DNA from: Actinomycetota bacterium
GTDB lineage: Bacteria; Actinomycetota; Acidimicrobiia; Acidimicrobiales; Poriferisodalaceae
Assembly (NCBI GenBank): GCA_014238065.1
Contig: JABABU010000008.1
Location: 1 to 64,000, forward strand
DNA: 64,000 bases
Direction of reading: 5' to 3'
A model generated the notes under the pieces. It did no database searches. It was not told the DNA's origin and saw only the letters and a list, made by a program, of their open reading frames with translations. The position numbers and the translations under genes are program-made. Of the stretch, positions 26,273-35,095 are shown piece by piece. Numbering within the stretch: position 1 is the first letter of the stretch; every line of letters starts with the position of its first letter.

Positions 26273-27697
26273 ATGACTACTTGCATCAGGAACGCGAATT
26301 GGGTCGTCGAGTGGTCAGGCGGACACCAGTACCGACGAGAGATCGACGTCGCATTCGATGGAGGCCACATCACCCATGTCGGACCCGACTATGTCGGGGA
26401 TGTTGATGTCGAGATCGACGGGAAAGACCGGATGGTGATGCCGGGTCTGGTCAACATGCACTGCCATCCGTCGGGCGAGCCGTTGAAGAAGGGGTTCCGC
26501 GAAGAGTTCGGGAATCCTCAGCTCTGGTGGAGCCCGTTGTTTGATCGAAGCTTCATCTACCACGCCGGCGTCGAGGGTCAGCTGGCCTCTGCGGAGTACG
26601 CACTGTGCGAGATGCTCTTGAGCGGTGTGACAAGTGTTGTCGACCTCTCCACGCCCTATGACGGATGGCTGGACTTGTTGGCGGCCAGTGGAATCAGGGC
26701 CTGGGCTACGTCGATGTTCGGGTCGGCCGCTTGGCACACCGAAGACGGGCACAGCGTCGACTACGTGTGGGACGAGCCCGCCGGCTTACAGGCGCTCGAG
26801 GATGCCATCGATCTTGGCCAGGCCGCCGACAGTCATCCTTCGGGCCGGCTGTCGGGGATGCTCTCTCCGGTCACAGTCGATCTCTGCACGGAGGAACTGC
26901 TCGTCAACAGTCTCGAAGCAGCGCGAGATCACCGCTGGAGGGTTCACATTCACGCATCGCAGAGTCTTCCCGAGTTTCACGAAATGACTCGACGACACGG
27001 AGTCACTCCGGTCCAGTGGCTCGACAGCATTGACGTGCTCGGTCCCGATTCGATCCTTGCCCACGGCATGTTCATCGACGCGCACAGCTGGACGAAGTGG
27101 CCGACCGATCTCGACAGGGGATTGCTCACCGAGTCAGGAACTGGTCTCGCGCATTGTCCAGTCGTGTTCTCTCGTCATGGGCAGGGTGTGGAAGACATCG
27201 GCGCCTACATCCGACGCGGCGTTCAGGTTGGTATCGGGACCGATTCGTATCCCCACAACGTTCTCGAAGAGATCCGCACGGCTGCGACTCTCGGCTGGAT
27301 GGCGACGGGCAACGTGCACTCGGTGTCGACGGGAGAGCTGTTCACGGCCGCGACGGCCGGCAGTTCATCGATCCTCGGTCGCGATGATCTGGGTCGGATC
27401 GAGGTCGGCGCAGTCGCTGACATCGTGCTGGTCGACCTTTCGCATCATTCGATGTCGCCGGTTCGCGATCCGCTTCGCAGTCTCATCTACACGGCTGCTG
27501 ACCGTGCAGTTCGAGACGTGTTCGTCGACGGCCAACACGTGGTCAGAAACGGCGAAGTCACAACCCTCGATCTGGCCGGCGCCACCCAACGCCTGCAAGC
27601 GGCTGGAGAGCAGGCAGAACGAGACACCGCCAGTCGCCACTTCGCCGGGCGCACTGCGCGCCAGCTGTCACCGCTGACCTTTCCCGAGATTGGTTGA
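26273..27697 (+). CDS. Amidohydrolase, cytosine-deaminase/chlorohydrolase (TrzN/SsnA) type
   Basis: The 474-aa protein has the metal-dependent hydrolase series: the first metal motif VNMHCHPSGEP (H-x-H), a further His in VHIHASQS, a Glu/His segment and the late GIGTDSYPHNVLEEIR with the metal-binding Asp. The N-terminal and C-terminal beta-sandwich edges (IRNANWVVEW and IVLVDLSHHSMSPVRDPLRSLIYTAADRAVRDVFVDGQHVV, here given in part) are those of deaminases and chlorohydrolases acting on nitrogen heterocycles. Substrate not predictable. It lacks partner genes and converges on the OsmC gene. Confidence 0.87.
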   Translation: MTTCIRNANWVVEWSGGHQYRREIDVAFDGGHITHVGPDYVGDVDVEIDGKDRMVMPGLVNMHCHPSGEPLKKGFREEFGNPQLWWSPLFDRSFIYHAGVEGQLASAEYALCEMLLSGVTSVVDLSTPYDGWLDLLAASGIRAWATSMFGSAAWHTEDGHSVDYVWDEPAGLQALEDAIDLGQAADSHPSGRLSGMLSPVTVDLCTEELLVNSLEAARDHRWRVHIHASQSLPEFHEMTRRHGVTPVQWLDSIDVLGPDSILAHGMFIDAHSWTKWPTDLDRGLLTESGTGLAHCPVVFSRHGQGVEDIGAYIRRGVQVGIGTDSYPHNVLEEIRTAATLGWMATGNVHSVSTGELFTAATAGSSSILGRDDLGRIEVGAVADIVLVDLSHHSMSPVRDPLRSLIYTAADRAVRDVFVDGQHVVRNGEVTTLDLAGATQRLQAAGEQAERDTASRHFAGRTARQLSPLTFPEIG

Positions 27698-27825
27698 CTT
27701 CTGCTGGTTGTGTCGAACGGCGTGAAGTTTCGTCTGATGTTGTAGGTCAGCGTTGACGCCGATCCGCGTGGTGGTGCGTCGTTGCCGTTCGCACTGACGT
27801 CGACCCGATCGGTCCGTAAGCCGTT

Positions 27826-28239
27826 TCAGGTGTCGTGAAGCAGTTCGACTTCGAAGGTGACTTCAGCGTTCACACTGGCGCCAACTGAGCAGTATTTGTT
27901 GGTCGCGAGATCGACGAATCGCTCTGCCATCTCCTGGTTCAGACCTGGCGCGTTGATGACGTGGCGCGAACGGATGGCGGTGTACGACGCCGGGGTCCCT
28001 TCGCTGCGGTCACCTTCGAGGTCGACCCGGTATTCGATGAGGTCGAGACGACGCTTCCGGATCATCTCTACAACGTCGAACCCGGCACAAGCACCAACAG
28101 CGTTCAGCAACAACTCCATCGGGTTCATTCCCGTCTTCGCGTCATGCTCGCCGTCGATCATCACCTGCATCCCGTCTGGGGTCTTGCCGACGAATCGCTT
28201 TCCCGCGAGATGATGAACAGTGGAGCTTTTCGTCGTCAC
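27826..28239 (-). CDS. OsmC-family peroxide/redox protein
   Basis: The 137-aa protein has both conserved cysteines of the OsmC/Ohr-like fold, in NAVGACAGFDVVEMI and ATNKYCSVGASV, with the typical KTGMNPMELLLNAVGAC segment. OsmC-type proteins reduce organic hydroperoxides with a reactive Cys pair. Because Sec-containing OsmC relatives are known, I checked it: both redox positions here are ordinary Cys codons and there is no in-frame TGA. It starts at ATG 28239 and is followed on the same strand by nothing closer than the spacer before the convergent amidohydrolase. The VOC gene lies upstream on the same strand, about 70 nt away. Confidence 0.9.
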   Translation of the reverse strand: MTTKSSTVHHLAGKRFVGKTPDGMQVMIDGEHDAKTGMNPMELLLNAVGACAGFDVVEMIRKRRLDLIEYRVDLEGDRSEGTPASYTAIRSRHVINAPGLNQEMAERFVDLATNKYCSVGASVNAEVTFEVELLHDT

Positions 28240-28310
28240 GAAACCGAGGGTATCGATGCGAGGCCACCCACCGCAGTCAAATCAGAGAGCTTGTCGGGTG
28301 AGACCGTGGG

Positions 28311-28898
28311 TCATTTCGCGGGCAGTTGTTCCGGTGGAGCGTTTCGGTTTGCCAGATGTTCGGCGCGTTGTGCGTAGAACTCGGGTAGAGGGCTGAGGTC
28401 GACCTCGGCGGCAAATAAATCTTCGGTATAGGTGAAGATCTCTTCGTTCGACTTGCTGAAGTCGATGGGCTCGCCCTGTGGTTGAGGCACATGCCACGGC
28501 GTGTCGATGAAGATCTCGACGCCGTTGCCTTCCGGATCGGAGAAGTACACCGACCACGCATTGCCATGGCTGAGCGGACGAATGTCAGTGACCTCTTCGT
28601 CCGCGTCGAGAACATCGTGAAGGGCCCGCAGGTCGTCGAGTGTGCCTGATGAACGGAAAGCGAGATGGTTCACGTTGTTCGAACGGCCGGGCTCTTTGCG
28701 CACATCGAGGAAGGCGATCTGATGATGGTGTGTCGCCGTCTGGGACATGAACACGATCTCCGGTTGGTCACCCGGCCCGAGCGGACCTCGATCGGTGATG
28801 TCGAACCCGAGCACTCTGGTGTAGAAGTCGAGCATCTTCTCCATGTCGCAGACGTACACGACGGCGTGGGCGAATTCGAGATCGAGGTTCGTGGCCAT
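28311..28898 (-). CDS. VOC-superfamily protein (extradiol dioxygenase-like)
   Basis: The 195-aa product has two beta-alpha-beta-beta-beta modules with the metal ligands expected for the vicinal-oxygen-chelate fold: His in FAHAVVYVCDMEKMLDFY, His in NNVNHLAFRSSG and Glu in GNGVEIFIDTPWH. It resembles catechol-2,3-dioxygenase/glyoxalase-type small proteins; whether it is a ring-cleaving dioxygenase is not decided. ATG 28898 (MATNLDLEFAHAVV) is the family-like start; the longer frame adds 25 residues with no domain. The OsmC gene follows on the same strand after about 70 nt, so the two may be cotranscribed. Confidence 0.87.
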   Translation of the reverse strand: MATNLDLEFAHAVVYVCDMEKMLDFYTRVLGFDITDRGPLGPGDQPEIVFMSQTATHHHQIAFLDVRKEPGRSNNVNHLAFRSSGTLDDLRALHDVLDADEEVTDIRPLSHGNAWSVYFSDPEGNGVEIFIDTPWHVPQPQGEPIDFSKSNEEIFTYTEDLFAAEVDLSPLPEFYAQRAEHLANRNAPPEQLPAK

Positions 28899-29152
28899 GC
28901 GTCGATCGTAAGGCAGGGTCGGACGCGAGACCAGTTCCAGAGAGTCCGGGTTCACCGGTTGAAGAAAGGGCAAGAGCCCATTCGCTCAGTTCGGCAATTT
29001 TGTCGATTGCCCCGAGCTTCCCCTGCCGCGCTGTCGATCGCGTTCAATCCCGAAGGCGACGATGACACTGTGCGACGGCCACGCCGGTCAGAGGGACCCT
29101 GGAGAACCCAGAGCGGCTGGCCGACTTGTGAACGGGGTTGGAATTCCGGTCT

Positions 29153-29749
29153 TCACCATCTGTTCCGATGCAGTTGTTCCGACAGAGGCCGGCGCGCTCG
29201 CGTGGTCGCCGAACCGACGCGAATCTCGTCATCGGCGCGATAGCCAAGCGCGATGACGCCGATCACTTTCCGAGTGTCGGGAATCGAGAGAAGTTGTCTG
29301 AGTTCGTCCTCACCGTGTGCCACACCGAAGAACCAGGTGTCGATCCCTTCGTTCACTGCTGCCAGCTGCAACTGCATGGCGGCCATTCCGGCATCGACAT
29401 CCCAGAACTTCACAGGCCAGGCTTCCTCATTGTCGAGGCCAAAGTCGATCTTGTCCGGGTCGCTGTAGCGAGCGATATATCGGTCAGGATCCGACAGCAC
29501 GATCACGACCATCGGAGGATTATCGGTGTGGGGCCGTTCGTCAGCATCGTCCGGGTCAGAAACGAGCGACCAGAAGTTCGCGACCAAAGCGGCGTTGTCG
29601 ACGACGAGGAAGTCGATTCCCTGTGAGTAGCCGGCGGTGGGCGCCCTACGGGCGGTGTCGACCAATTGATCGACTACAGCGGGATCAGGCAGCCGTCCCG
29701 AGTAGGCCCTGACGCTCCTGCGCCGACGGATGATGTCTGCGAAGTCCAT
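29153..29749 (-). CDS. Nitroreductase-family protein
   Basis: The 198-aa protein begins MDFADIIRRRRSVRAYSGR, the FMN-binding signature RRSVR-x-[YF] of the nitroreductase superfamily, followed by ARRAPTAGYSQG and a C-terminal IPDTRKVIGVIALGY. Such enzymes reduce nitro groups, quinones or dehalogenate or oxidise ring systems with FMN and NAD(P)H. No partner gene is adjacent. It diverges from the class V aminotransferase with 67 nt between starts. A 254-nt stretch between its end and the VOC gene contains nothing I can identify. Confidence 0.87.
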   Translation of the reverse strand: MDFADIIRRRRSVRAYSGRLPDPAVVDQLVDTARRAPTAGYSQGIDFLVVDNAALVANFWSLVSDPDDADERPHTDNPPMVVIVLSDPDRYIARYSDPDKIDFGLDNEEAWPVKFWDVDAGMAAMQLQLAAVNEGIDTWFFGVAHGEDELRQLLSIPDTRKVIGVIALGYRADDEIRVGSATTRARRPLSEQLHRNRW

Positions 29750-29816
29750 TTCCCGACGCTACTTCGGCGCCACATGAGAACATGGCGACCTCGTTCGACT
29801 CCGAAATTGGCCACAC

Positions 29817-30965
29817 ATGCTCACTGACCAACGATCACTCTTCGCGCTTCCTGATGATCTTCATTATCTGAACTGTGCTTCCACCAGCCCCCTACCACTG
29901 GCGACAGTCGCTGCCGGCCGTCACGCTGTCGAGCGGGCTGCTCTTCCCGTCTCCAAGACCCCCGACAACTACTTCGCGGCTTCGGAGGCGTTCAGGGCCA
30001 AGGTCGGTCAGCTAGTAGGATGCGATGCCGGCCGCGTTGCCATTTCGCCGGCGATCAGTTACGGCATCGCAATCGCGGCGCACAACTGGCCGCTGAGCGA
30101 AGGCCAGACCGTGGTGGTGCCAGAGGGTGAGTTCCCGAGCGACGTGTACGCCTGGGTGGCGGCGTGTCAGAGAAGCGGTGCAACCATGACGACCGTCCTG
30201 CGGCCACCCGTCGGAGACGCCTTCGCCCAGCGGTGGTCGCAATCCGTCGTCGATGCGATCGACGAGTCGACGGCCGTCGTCACCCTCTCGACTGTGCTCT
30301 GGGCCGACGGAACAGCGTTCGACCTTGGCGCCATTGCCACCAGGGCGAGGGAAGTAGGAGCGCTTGTCGTCGTGGACTCCACACAGTCGCTCGCCGCGGC
30401 ACCGTTCCCGTACGACGACGTTCAGCCCGACCTATTGTTGTGCTCGGCCTACAAGTGGTTGTTGTGTCCAGAGCAGTTCGCTGTAGCCATCGTCGGTGAC
30501 CGCCTCAGCGAGACGGAACCCTTCGAACACCATTGGAGCAACAGGGAAGGCAGCCAAGACACCACTGGCACCGGTCTTCGCGACGTGTTTCGTGCCGGCG
30601 CTCGACGCTTCGACGTCGGCGGACACGCCAATGACATCACTTTGGCGATGGCCAACGTATCGCTGGAACTTGTGAACTCGTGGGGACCGGATGCGGCGAT
30701 GTTGTACTGCGCGGAGCTGACCGCTCCGCTGCAGGACTTCCTGGCAGGCAGCCCGTACTCGGTGCCAGGACCCGGCGACCATCTCCCGCACATCATCGGG
30801 ATTCGCCATCCCGATGGCGACGTGCTTCGCAATGCCATGTCCGAGTTGGCGAATCGGAACGTCAATGTCTCGCTTCGCGGCGACTCGATCCGGATCTCGC
30901 CCTATGTGTACAACACCCCTGACGACATCCAGGCGCTCATCGAAGCACTCGATGCTGTGGTGTGA
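29817..30965 (+). CDS. Class V aminotransferase-fold PLP enzyme
   Basis: The 382-aa protein is a fold-type I PLP enzyme of class V (isopenicillin-N epimerase/cysteine desulfurase/kynureninase-like). Visible elements are HYLNCASTSPLP at the N-terminus, the Asp in VVVDSTQS that contacts the pyridine nitrogen and the Schiff-base Lys in LLLCSAYKWLLCPEQ. The cysteine-desulfurase catalytic loop is not evident, so an epimerase, lyase or aminotransferase role is more likely. It is divergent from the nitroreductase gene. It starts at ATG 29817. No operon partner. Confidence 0.85.
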   Translation: MLTDQRSLFALPDDLHYLNCASTSPLPLATVAAGRHAVERAALPVSKTPDNYFAASEAFRAKVGQLVGCDAGRVAISPAISYGIAIAAHNWPLSEGQTVVVPEGEFPSDVYAWVAACQRSGATMTTVLRPPVGDAFAQRWSQSVVDAIDESTAVVTLSTVLWADGTAFDLGAIATRAREVGALVVVDSTQSLAAAPFPYDDVQPDLLLCSAYKWLLCPEQFAVAIVGDRLSETEPFEHHWSNREGSQDTTGTGLRDVFRAGARRFDVGGHANDITLAMANVSLELVNSWGPDAAMLYCAELTAPLQDFLAGSPYSVPGPGDHLPHIIGIRHPDGDVLRNAMSELANRNVNVSLRGDSIRISPYVYNTPDDIQALIEALDAVV

Positions 30966-31135
30966 CTCACGGGCCAGGTGTCTTCCGAGAAGGCGTGGAC
31001 GCGGTTCATTGCGTGACCATCGGGATCGGCCGCAACGTGAGGTCTATAGGCGTCGTAGTAGCGCTCGGTCAGGTCGGTCGTCGGGTGACTCGGTGCTGAA
31101 CTCGAGCCAGAGTTCGTTGAAGGCGTTGAACATGT

Positions 31136-32047
31136 TCACGCCACTGATGTTGCCGAGGTCTGAACGTTCTCGGCGCGGCGAGCGTTGGATGTCACCAACA
31201 CGTACACGCCTATCACCACAAGCGCGCCACCGCTGAGTTCGGCTACGCCGAGCACTTCGTCGCGGACCAACCAGCCGAACCACACGCCGAACACCGGAAT
31301 GAGATACGCGGTGGCCGATGCTTGTGTGGGCGTCGCCCGAGAAACGATGGTGGCCATCAGCGCGAATGTCACGGCATTGGCAGGGATCGCAGCGTAGAGG
31401 AGCGGAGCGAAGAGTCCGATCGTCCACTCCGTCTCCGCTGGGCCTTCGACCAGAAGTGCGAACGGCACCAACACCAGTGCCGACATCACCAGTTGGACGC
31501 CGACCAACATCACAGGACTCACGCGGCTGAAGTCACACCACTTCATGTACACGGTGCCGAATGCCCATGCCATCGCCGAAGCTGCAAGTGAAATGATGCC
31601 GATCGCTGCGGTCTCCCCCGACAGTGAGGGCGATGCGAGAATGGCAGTTCCACCAATGCCGATGGCCAGGCCGAGTCCCGCCAGTCGGCTGATAGCGACC
31701 CCTAGGAGCAGTGCGCTCAGTACGGCGGTGAAAAACGGCATCGTGCTCGCCATCAGAGAGGCCACGCCGGCCGGAACCCGATTCACGCCGAAAACCAGTA
31801 GAGCGCTGGAGACCGTGGTGATGCTGAACGAGACGACGAAAATGTTCCTCAGGTCATCGAGTCGTCGGGGGAGTCGATCTCCGCGTAGCAGGGCAAAGCC
31901 GATGAGAAACGTTCCACCGACAACGGTACGCATGCTTGTGAGCATCATGGGCGTCGTGTGATCCAGTGCGAACTTCAGCACGGTGAAATTCGCCCCGACG
32001 AGGGTCGCCACGAGGAACACCGTGACCAGAACCAGACGATTACTCAT
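31136..32047 (-). CDS. EamA/DMT-family permease
   Basis: The 303-aa protein is very hydrophobic with about ten predicted membrane helices in two repeated halves, the EamA (drug/metabolite transporter) arrangement. It starts LVLVTVFLVATLVGANFTVLKFAL, and the repeat-start sequence of the second half is near IGIISLAASAMAWAFGTVYMKW. These proteins export metabolites such as amino acids or their analogues. A basic tail follows the last helix. It diverges from the 147-aa membrane protein gene (about 80 nt between starts). Confidence 0.88.
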   Translation of the reverse strand: MSNRLVLVTVFLVATLVGANFTVLKFALDHTTPMMLTSMRTVVGGTFLIGFALLRGDRLPRRLDDLRNIFVVSFSITTVSSALLVFGVNRVPAGVASLMASTMPFFTAVLSALLLGVAISRLAGLGLAIGIGGTAILASPSLSGETAAIGIISLAASAMAWAFGTVYMKWCDFSRVSPVMLVGVQLVMSALVLVPFALLVEGPAETEWTIGLFAPLLYAAIPANAVTFALMATIVSRATPTQASATAYLIPVFGVWFGWLVRDEVLGVAELSGGALVVIGVYVLVTSNARRAENVQTSATSVA

Positions 32048-32125
32048 TCGGTCCCACCGGTAACTTGTACCGTCAATTGGTCGCGTGCCATCGCCGCACG
32101 CTAGTCAACACCTGGAGGACAACCC

Positions 32126-32569
32126 GTGCCGCGACCGCTCTACGAGCATCATCAACTCAGCAAGCTACGGGCTCTCGGCATCCTCTACCTGTTCGCGATC
32201 GTGGTGGTCCTGATGCTGTTCGGATCTGAGATGGCCGTCGTCGGGATCGTGTCGACACTGATCGGTGGTGGGGCCGTGGCGATGGTGACACTCAGCTTCT
32301 CTCGACTCGCTGTCATCGTGGACAGCGACGAGGTTCGCCTTACTTTCGGTTTTGGTTTCCCCCGCAAGAGGATCCCCCGCGCCCACATCGTCAGCCATGG
32401 AACCGTTCGCAATTCGTGGCTCCTCGGATGGGGCATCCGCTGGATCAAGGGCGGCCGGATGTGGAACGTGTGGGGTCTTGATGCTGTCGAACTGGTATTG
32501 GCCGATGGAAAGAAGTTCCGTATCGGCACCGACGAACCCGAGACGTTGAACGCAGCTCTCGAGACATAG
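32126..32569 (+). CDS. Two-helix membrane protein with PH-like C-terminal domain
   Basis: The 147-aa product has two closely spaced hydrophobic helices (about residues 15-55: LGILYLFAIVVVLMLFG and VVGIVSTLIGGGAVAMVTL) followed by a soluble beta-rich domain (VIVDSDEVRLTFGFG, then RIPRAHIVSH and VELVLADGKKFRIGTDEPETL). This pattern of two helices plus a small bacterial-PH-like barrel is common in actinobacterial membrane proteins of unknown function. It carries GTG at 32126 with GGAGG 8-12 nt upstream, a good ribosome site. Confidence 0.75.
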   Translation: MPRPLYEHHQLSKLRALGILYLFAIVVVLMLFGSEMAVVGIVSTLIGGGAVAMVTLSFSRLAVIVDSDEVRLTFGFGFPRKRIPRAHIVSHGTVRNSWLLGWGIRWIKGGRMWNVWGLDAVELVLADGKKFRIGTDEPETLNAALET

Positions 32570-32691
32570 ACCGGACGACTCAGTTCATCACCATCGCTCA
32601 TCTGACCCCGGTGACAATGTCGTTTCGGTCCCGACGCCTCGGGCCGAGCGCCTTTGCACCCGTTGCCATCGAATGACGGACATCGACGCGT

Positions 32692-34677
32692 TCACCCCAA
32701 CAGAGATCCGGCGCCGGACGCGGTGATGCTCACGATCTCGCCGGCTGCCGCTCGGGTCGCCAACTTACCGAGGAACGTGTCGAACGCGGTCAGGACTGCG
32801 GGATCTTCGTGCCCATCGACCATCATGGCCGGTAACGCCATCACAATCCCCCAGGTCGAGGCCGGGTCAGCGGCAACGACGGCTTCGTCGAGTTGGGCAC
32901 CCCAGAGTGCGAAATCTTTGACGTCGACGTTGTCAATCGACGTGTTCGCATCAGCCAGAGCCCGCGTGTCGCGGTCGCTGTGGGTGACGATTGCCAGGCT
33001 TCCCGATGGATCGGAGAGACAGATGTCGTCGGCCTCGGCCAGCCACGAATGCAGTAAGGCGTTGGCCCCGATATCAGCTGTTTCACCGTCATAGGTATCG
33101 CACACGAAGCTTCGGGGATTCGGTGAGAGTCCTAGACCGGCGAGCACTGTGGACATGCCGAGAGCCTCGACCTCGGCAAGCCATTCCTGGGCCCCGGATT
33201 GGGGATCACCAGCGAACGCGATGCTGAACTGGATACCCGACGCAGTGACGGGAGTGACGCCACAACTGTTCACAAGAGCATCATGGGTGGTGGCGACGAA
33301 TTCGCTGCCGTGCGTGTGGATCCCTACCTCATGGCCAGCGTCGAGTAGAGAAGCCATGATCGCTTGACCATTCGTGTTGTCGCAAAGTGCACCTGCTACG
33401 CCATAACTCATCTGAAAATTGGCGAGGAGGCCATGCCTGTTGAGGAGGTCGACGGTCGACGTGACCAATGCGGCTGTCGCTTCGAGTAGGTCCGTGTCGA
33501 TTTCGGTCATCGACTCATCGGTGAAGGGCTGCCAATCGCGGTCGAGATGGGTGTGGATCGAGATCAGCGTCGACAAGCCGAGCGGCACCTGTTCGATGGC
33601 AGCCAAAGTCTCCTCGGCGACTGGATTTTCGTCAATCTGACCTGCCCCGACCCAGATCGCCTCACCGGTGTTCACCGTCTCGGCGAAGGTCGCGGCGAGT
33701 TCGGCACCGAAGCCAGGTTCTGGCAGGTTTCCGATGCTCCAGCTGTAGACGAGCGCTGTCGTGCGCTCCGGCACGCGGGCTGCCAGGTACCCTTCGAGCG
33801 TGTCGGACACGACCTCTAGGTCGAGCTCGTTGGCGATGCACTTGTCACCCTCGCCCGGCGATCCGCGTTCGAGGCATGCCAACGAATGTCCGGACTCGGA
33901 AGTGATCACCAGAAGGCCCTCTGTTGCCTCCGACACCATCCAGTCCGTGCTCGAATCGACATAGAAGGGGTGGTATCGGCGGTCCTCGCTCACCGGCGGG
34001 GCGCCATGACAGTCAGCAGGGCTTTGGCATTCGAACACCCATTGATCCTGGGGGGCGACGAGTTCAGGGTCCATCGAGGTCGCGCAATACGCGACTCCAC
34101 CGGTGGTCGACGTGAAACCGGCCGCCAGCGCGGCTTCGACCCATGGCCCCGCTGAGCAGATGCCCGATACATGCTCGGTGATGATGCCGAGGTCGGCCAG
34201 TGTCTGCCGCTTTTGTGTGAGCGTTTCAGTGAGCGCGGTGAGGCTCGGGTCACCGTTGCCACCGGCGTCTGCGTGGATCGCGACCGAATGACCTAATGCC
34301 ACAAACTGGTCCAGGATGTCGTCGTCCCACACCGCCACTGCCTCCATGAAGACGTCAGAGAGTTCAAATGTGAGCACACCGCCGCCTGCGGCGACCTCTT
34401 CAGCCAGGCCGAGAAGGTTGTCACGGTGGATACCGAACATGTCCTGGTTTCTGGCCTCCTGAGACCATCCCTCCACATGGACCGAGATCGCAATGAGTAG
34501 AGGCCGGACGGTCTCGGGTTCATCCGGTACCGCTTGGCTGGTCACCGTGTTGATCGATTCGCGGCCGAGTTCCATCTCGCTGCTCCCGCAGGCGCTGACG
34601 ATGAGTCCCCATACGGTCAGCGCTGCCACAAGACCACGAAGTGGAAAGTCATCATTCGAAGTCTTGGCGGAGGTCAT
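32692..34677 (-). CDS. Lipoprotein with polysaccharide-deacetylase-like (NodB-fold) domains
   Basis: From ATG 34677 the 661-aa protein has a signal sequence ending in a lipobox-like LIVSAC|G, so it is probably lipid-anchored outside the cell. The body contains two regions reminiscent of the NodB polysaccharide-deacetylase fold: LGHSVAIHADAGGNG near residue 130 and LLDAGHEVGIHTHGSEF near residue 445. The second is close to the H-x-x-x-H metal motif of that family (GHEVGIHTHG), though the preceding catalytic Asp is not obvious. It may bind or trim cell-surface glycans, or be a catalytically dead relative. The frame is open upstream to 34734 with no signal-like sequence. Confidence 0.7.
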   Translation of the reverse strand: MTSAKTSNDDFPLRGLVAALTVWGLIVSACGSSEMELGRESINTVTSQAVPDEPETVRPLLIAISVHVEGWSQEARNQDMFGIHRDNLLGLAEEVAAGGGVLTFELSDVFMEAVAVWDDDILDQFVALGHSVAIHADAGGNGDPSLTALTETLTQKRQTLADLGIITEHVSGICSAGPWVEAALAAGFTSTTGGVAYCATSMDPELVAPQDQWVFECQSPADCHGAPPVSEDRRYHPFYVDSSTDWMVSEATEGLLVITSESGHSLACLERGSPGEGDKCIANELDLEVVSDTLEGYLAARVPERTTALVYSWSIGNLPEPGFGAELAATFAETVNTGEAIWVGAGQIDENPVAEETLAAIEQVPLGLSTLISIHTHLDRDWQPFTDESMTEIDTDLLEATAALVTSTVDLLNRHGLLANFQMSYGVAGALCDNTNGQAIMASLLDAGHEVGIHTHGSEFVATTHDALVNSCGVTPVTASGIQFSIAFAGDPQSGAQEWLAEVEALGMSTVLAGLGLSPNPRSFVCDTYDGETADIGANALLHSWLAEADDICLSDPSGSLAIVTHSDRDTRALADANTSIDNVDVKDFALWGAQLDEAVVAADPASTWGIVMALPAMMVDGHEDPAVLTAFDTFLGKLATRAAAGEIVSITASGAGSLLG

Positions 34678-34748
34678 GGGCCCCACAGTGGCCCAACAAG
34701 GTAAGCGATTGGTGAGAACGCTCACTGAGCTCATCGATATATTCCCGA

Positions 34749-34964
34749 CGTGCGGTTGTATTCGACCACGTCAAACTTGGTCGGAGCCCCACCCCCGACG
34801 TTGGCGTCCCCGATGATGCCGTGCCGTGGGAAAGGGTCGAAACCCGTGCCCATCATGAGGCCTACCTGGCACGGCGTATCCAGTCCGGCATGTTGGACAC
34901 GCTGGCTCCCATACTCCTATCCGGACCCGAGGTCACCTACCTCGAGAATCACGCCGATGTCTGA
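34749..34964 (+). pseudogene. Coding-like fragment without a start, possible gene remnant
   Basis: One plus-strand frame here has coding-like composition and reads VFDHVKLGRSPTPDVG, then PWERVETRAHHEAYLARRIQ and MLDTLAPILLSGPEVTYLE before a TGA at 34962. Upstream the frame is closed by TGA at 34713 and there is no plausible initiator before an internal GTG. It looks like the C-terminal tail of a lost gene. I cannot identify the family. The remainder of 34678-35095 holds nothing else recognisable, except the promoter regions of the lipoprotein (minus) and the oxygenase (plus). Confidence 0.3.
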
Positions 34965-35095
34965 CCGGCGTCACTTCACGGGCCGTAAACCTTTTCCGGT
35001 CGGGGCTGGTTTGCATTCGTCGATCAACGGCGGAGGATCGACCCAACGATGGCTTGAGGGTCACTTGACGGAAGCTGGAGCCCTACGATTCGGGC

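Noticed and set aside
27826-28239. OsmC-family gene as a possible selenoprotein.
   Set aside because: Both redox positions are normal Cys codons and the frame has no internal TGA.
34749-34964. Plus-strand fragment as an intact small gene.
   Set aside because: No usable initiator and no recognisable family; kept only as a low-confidence remnant.
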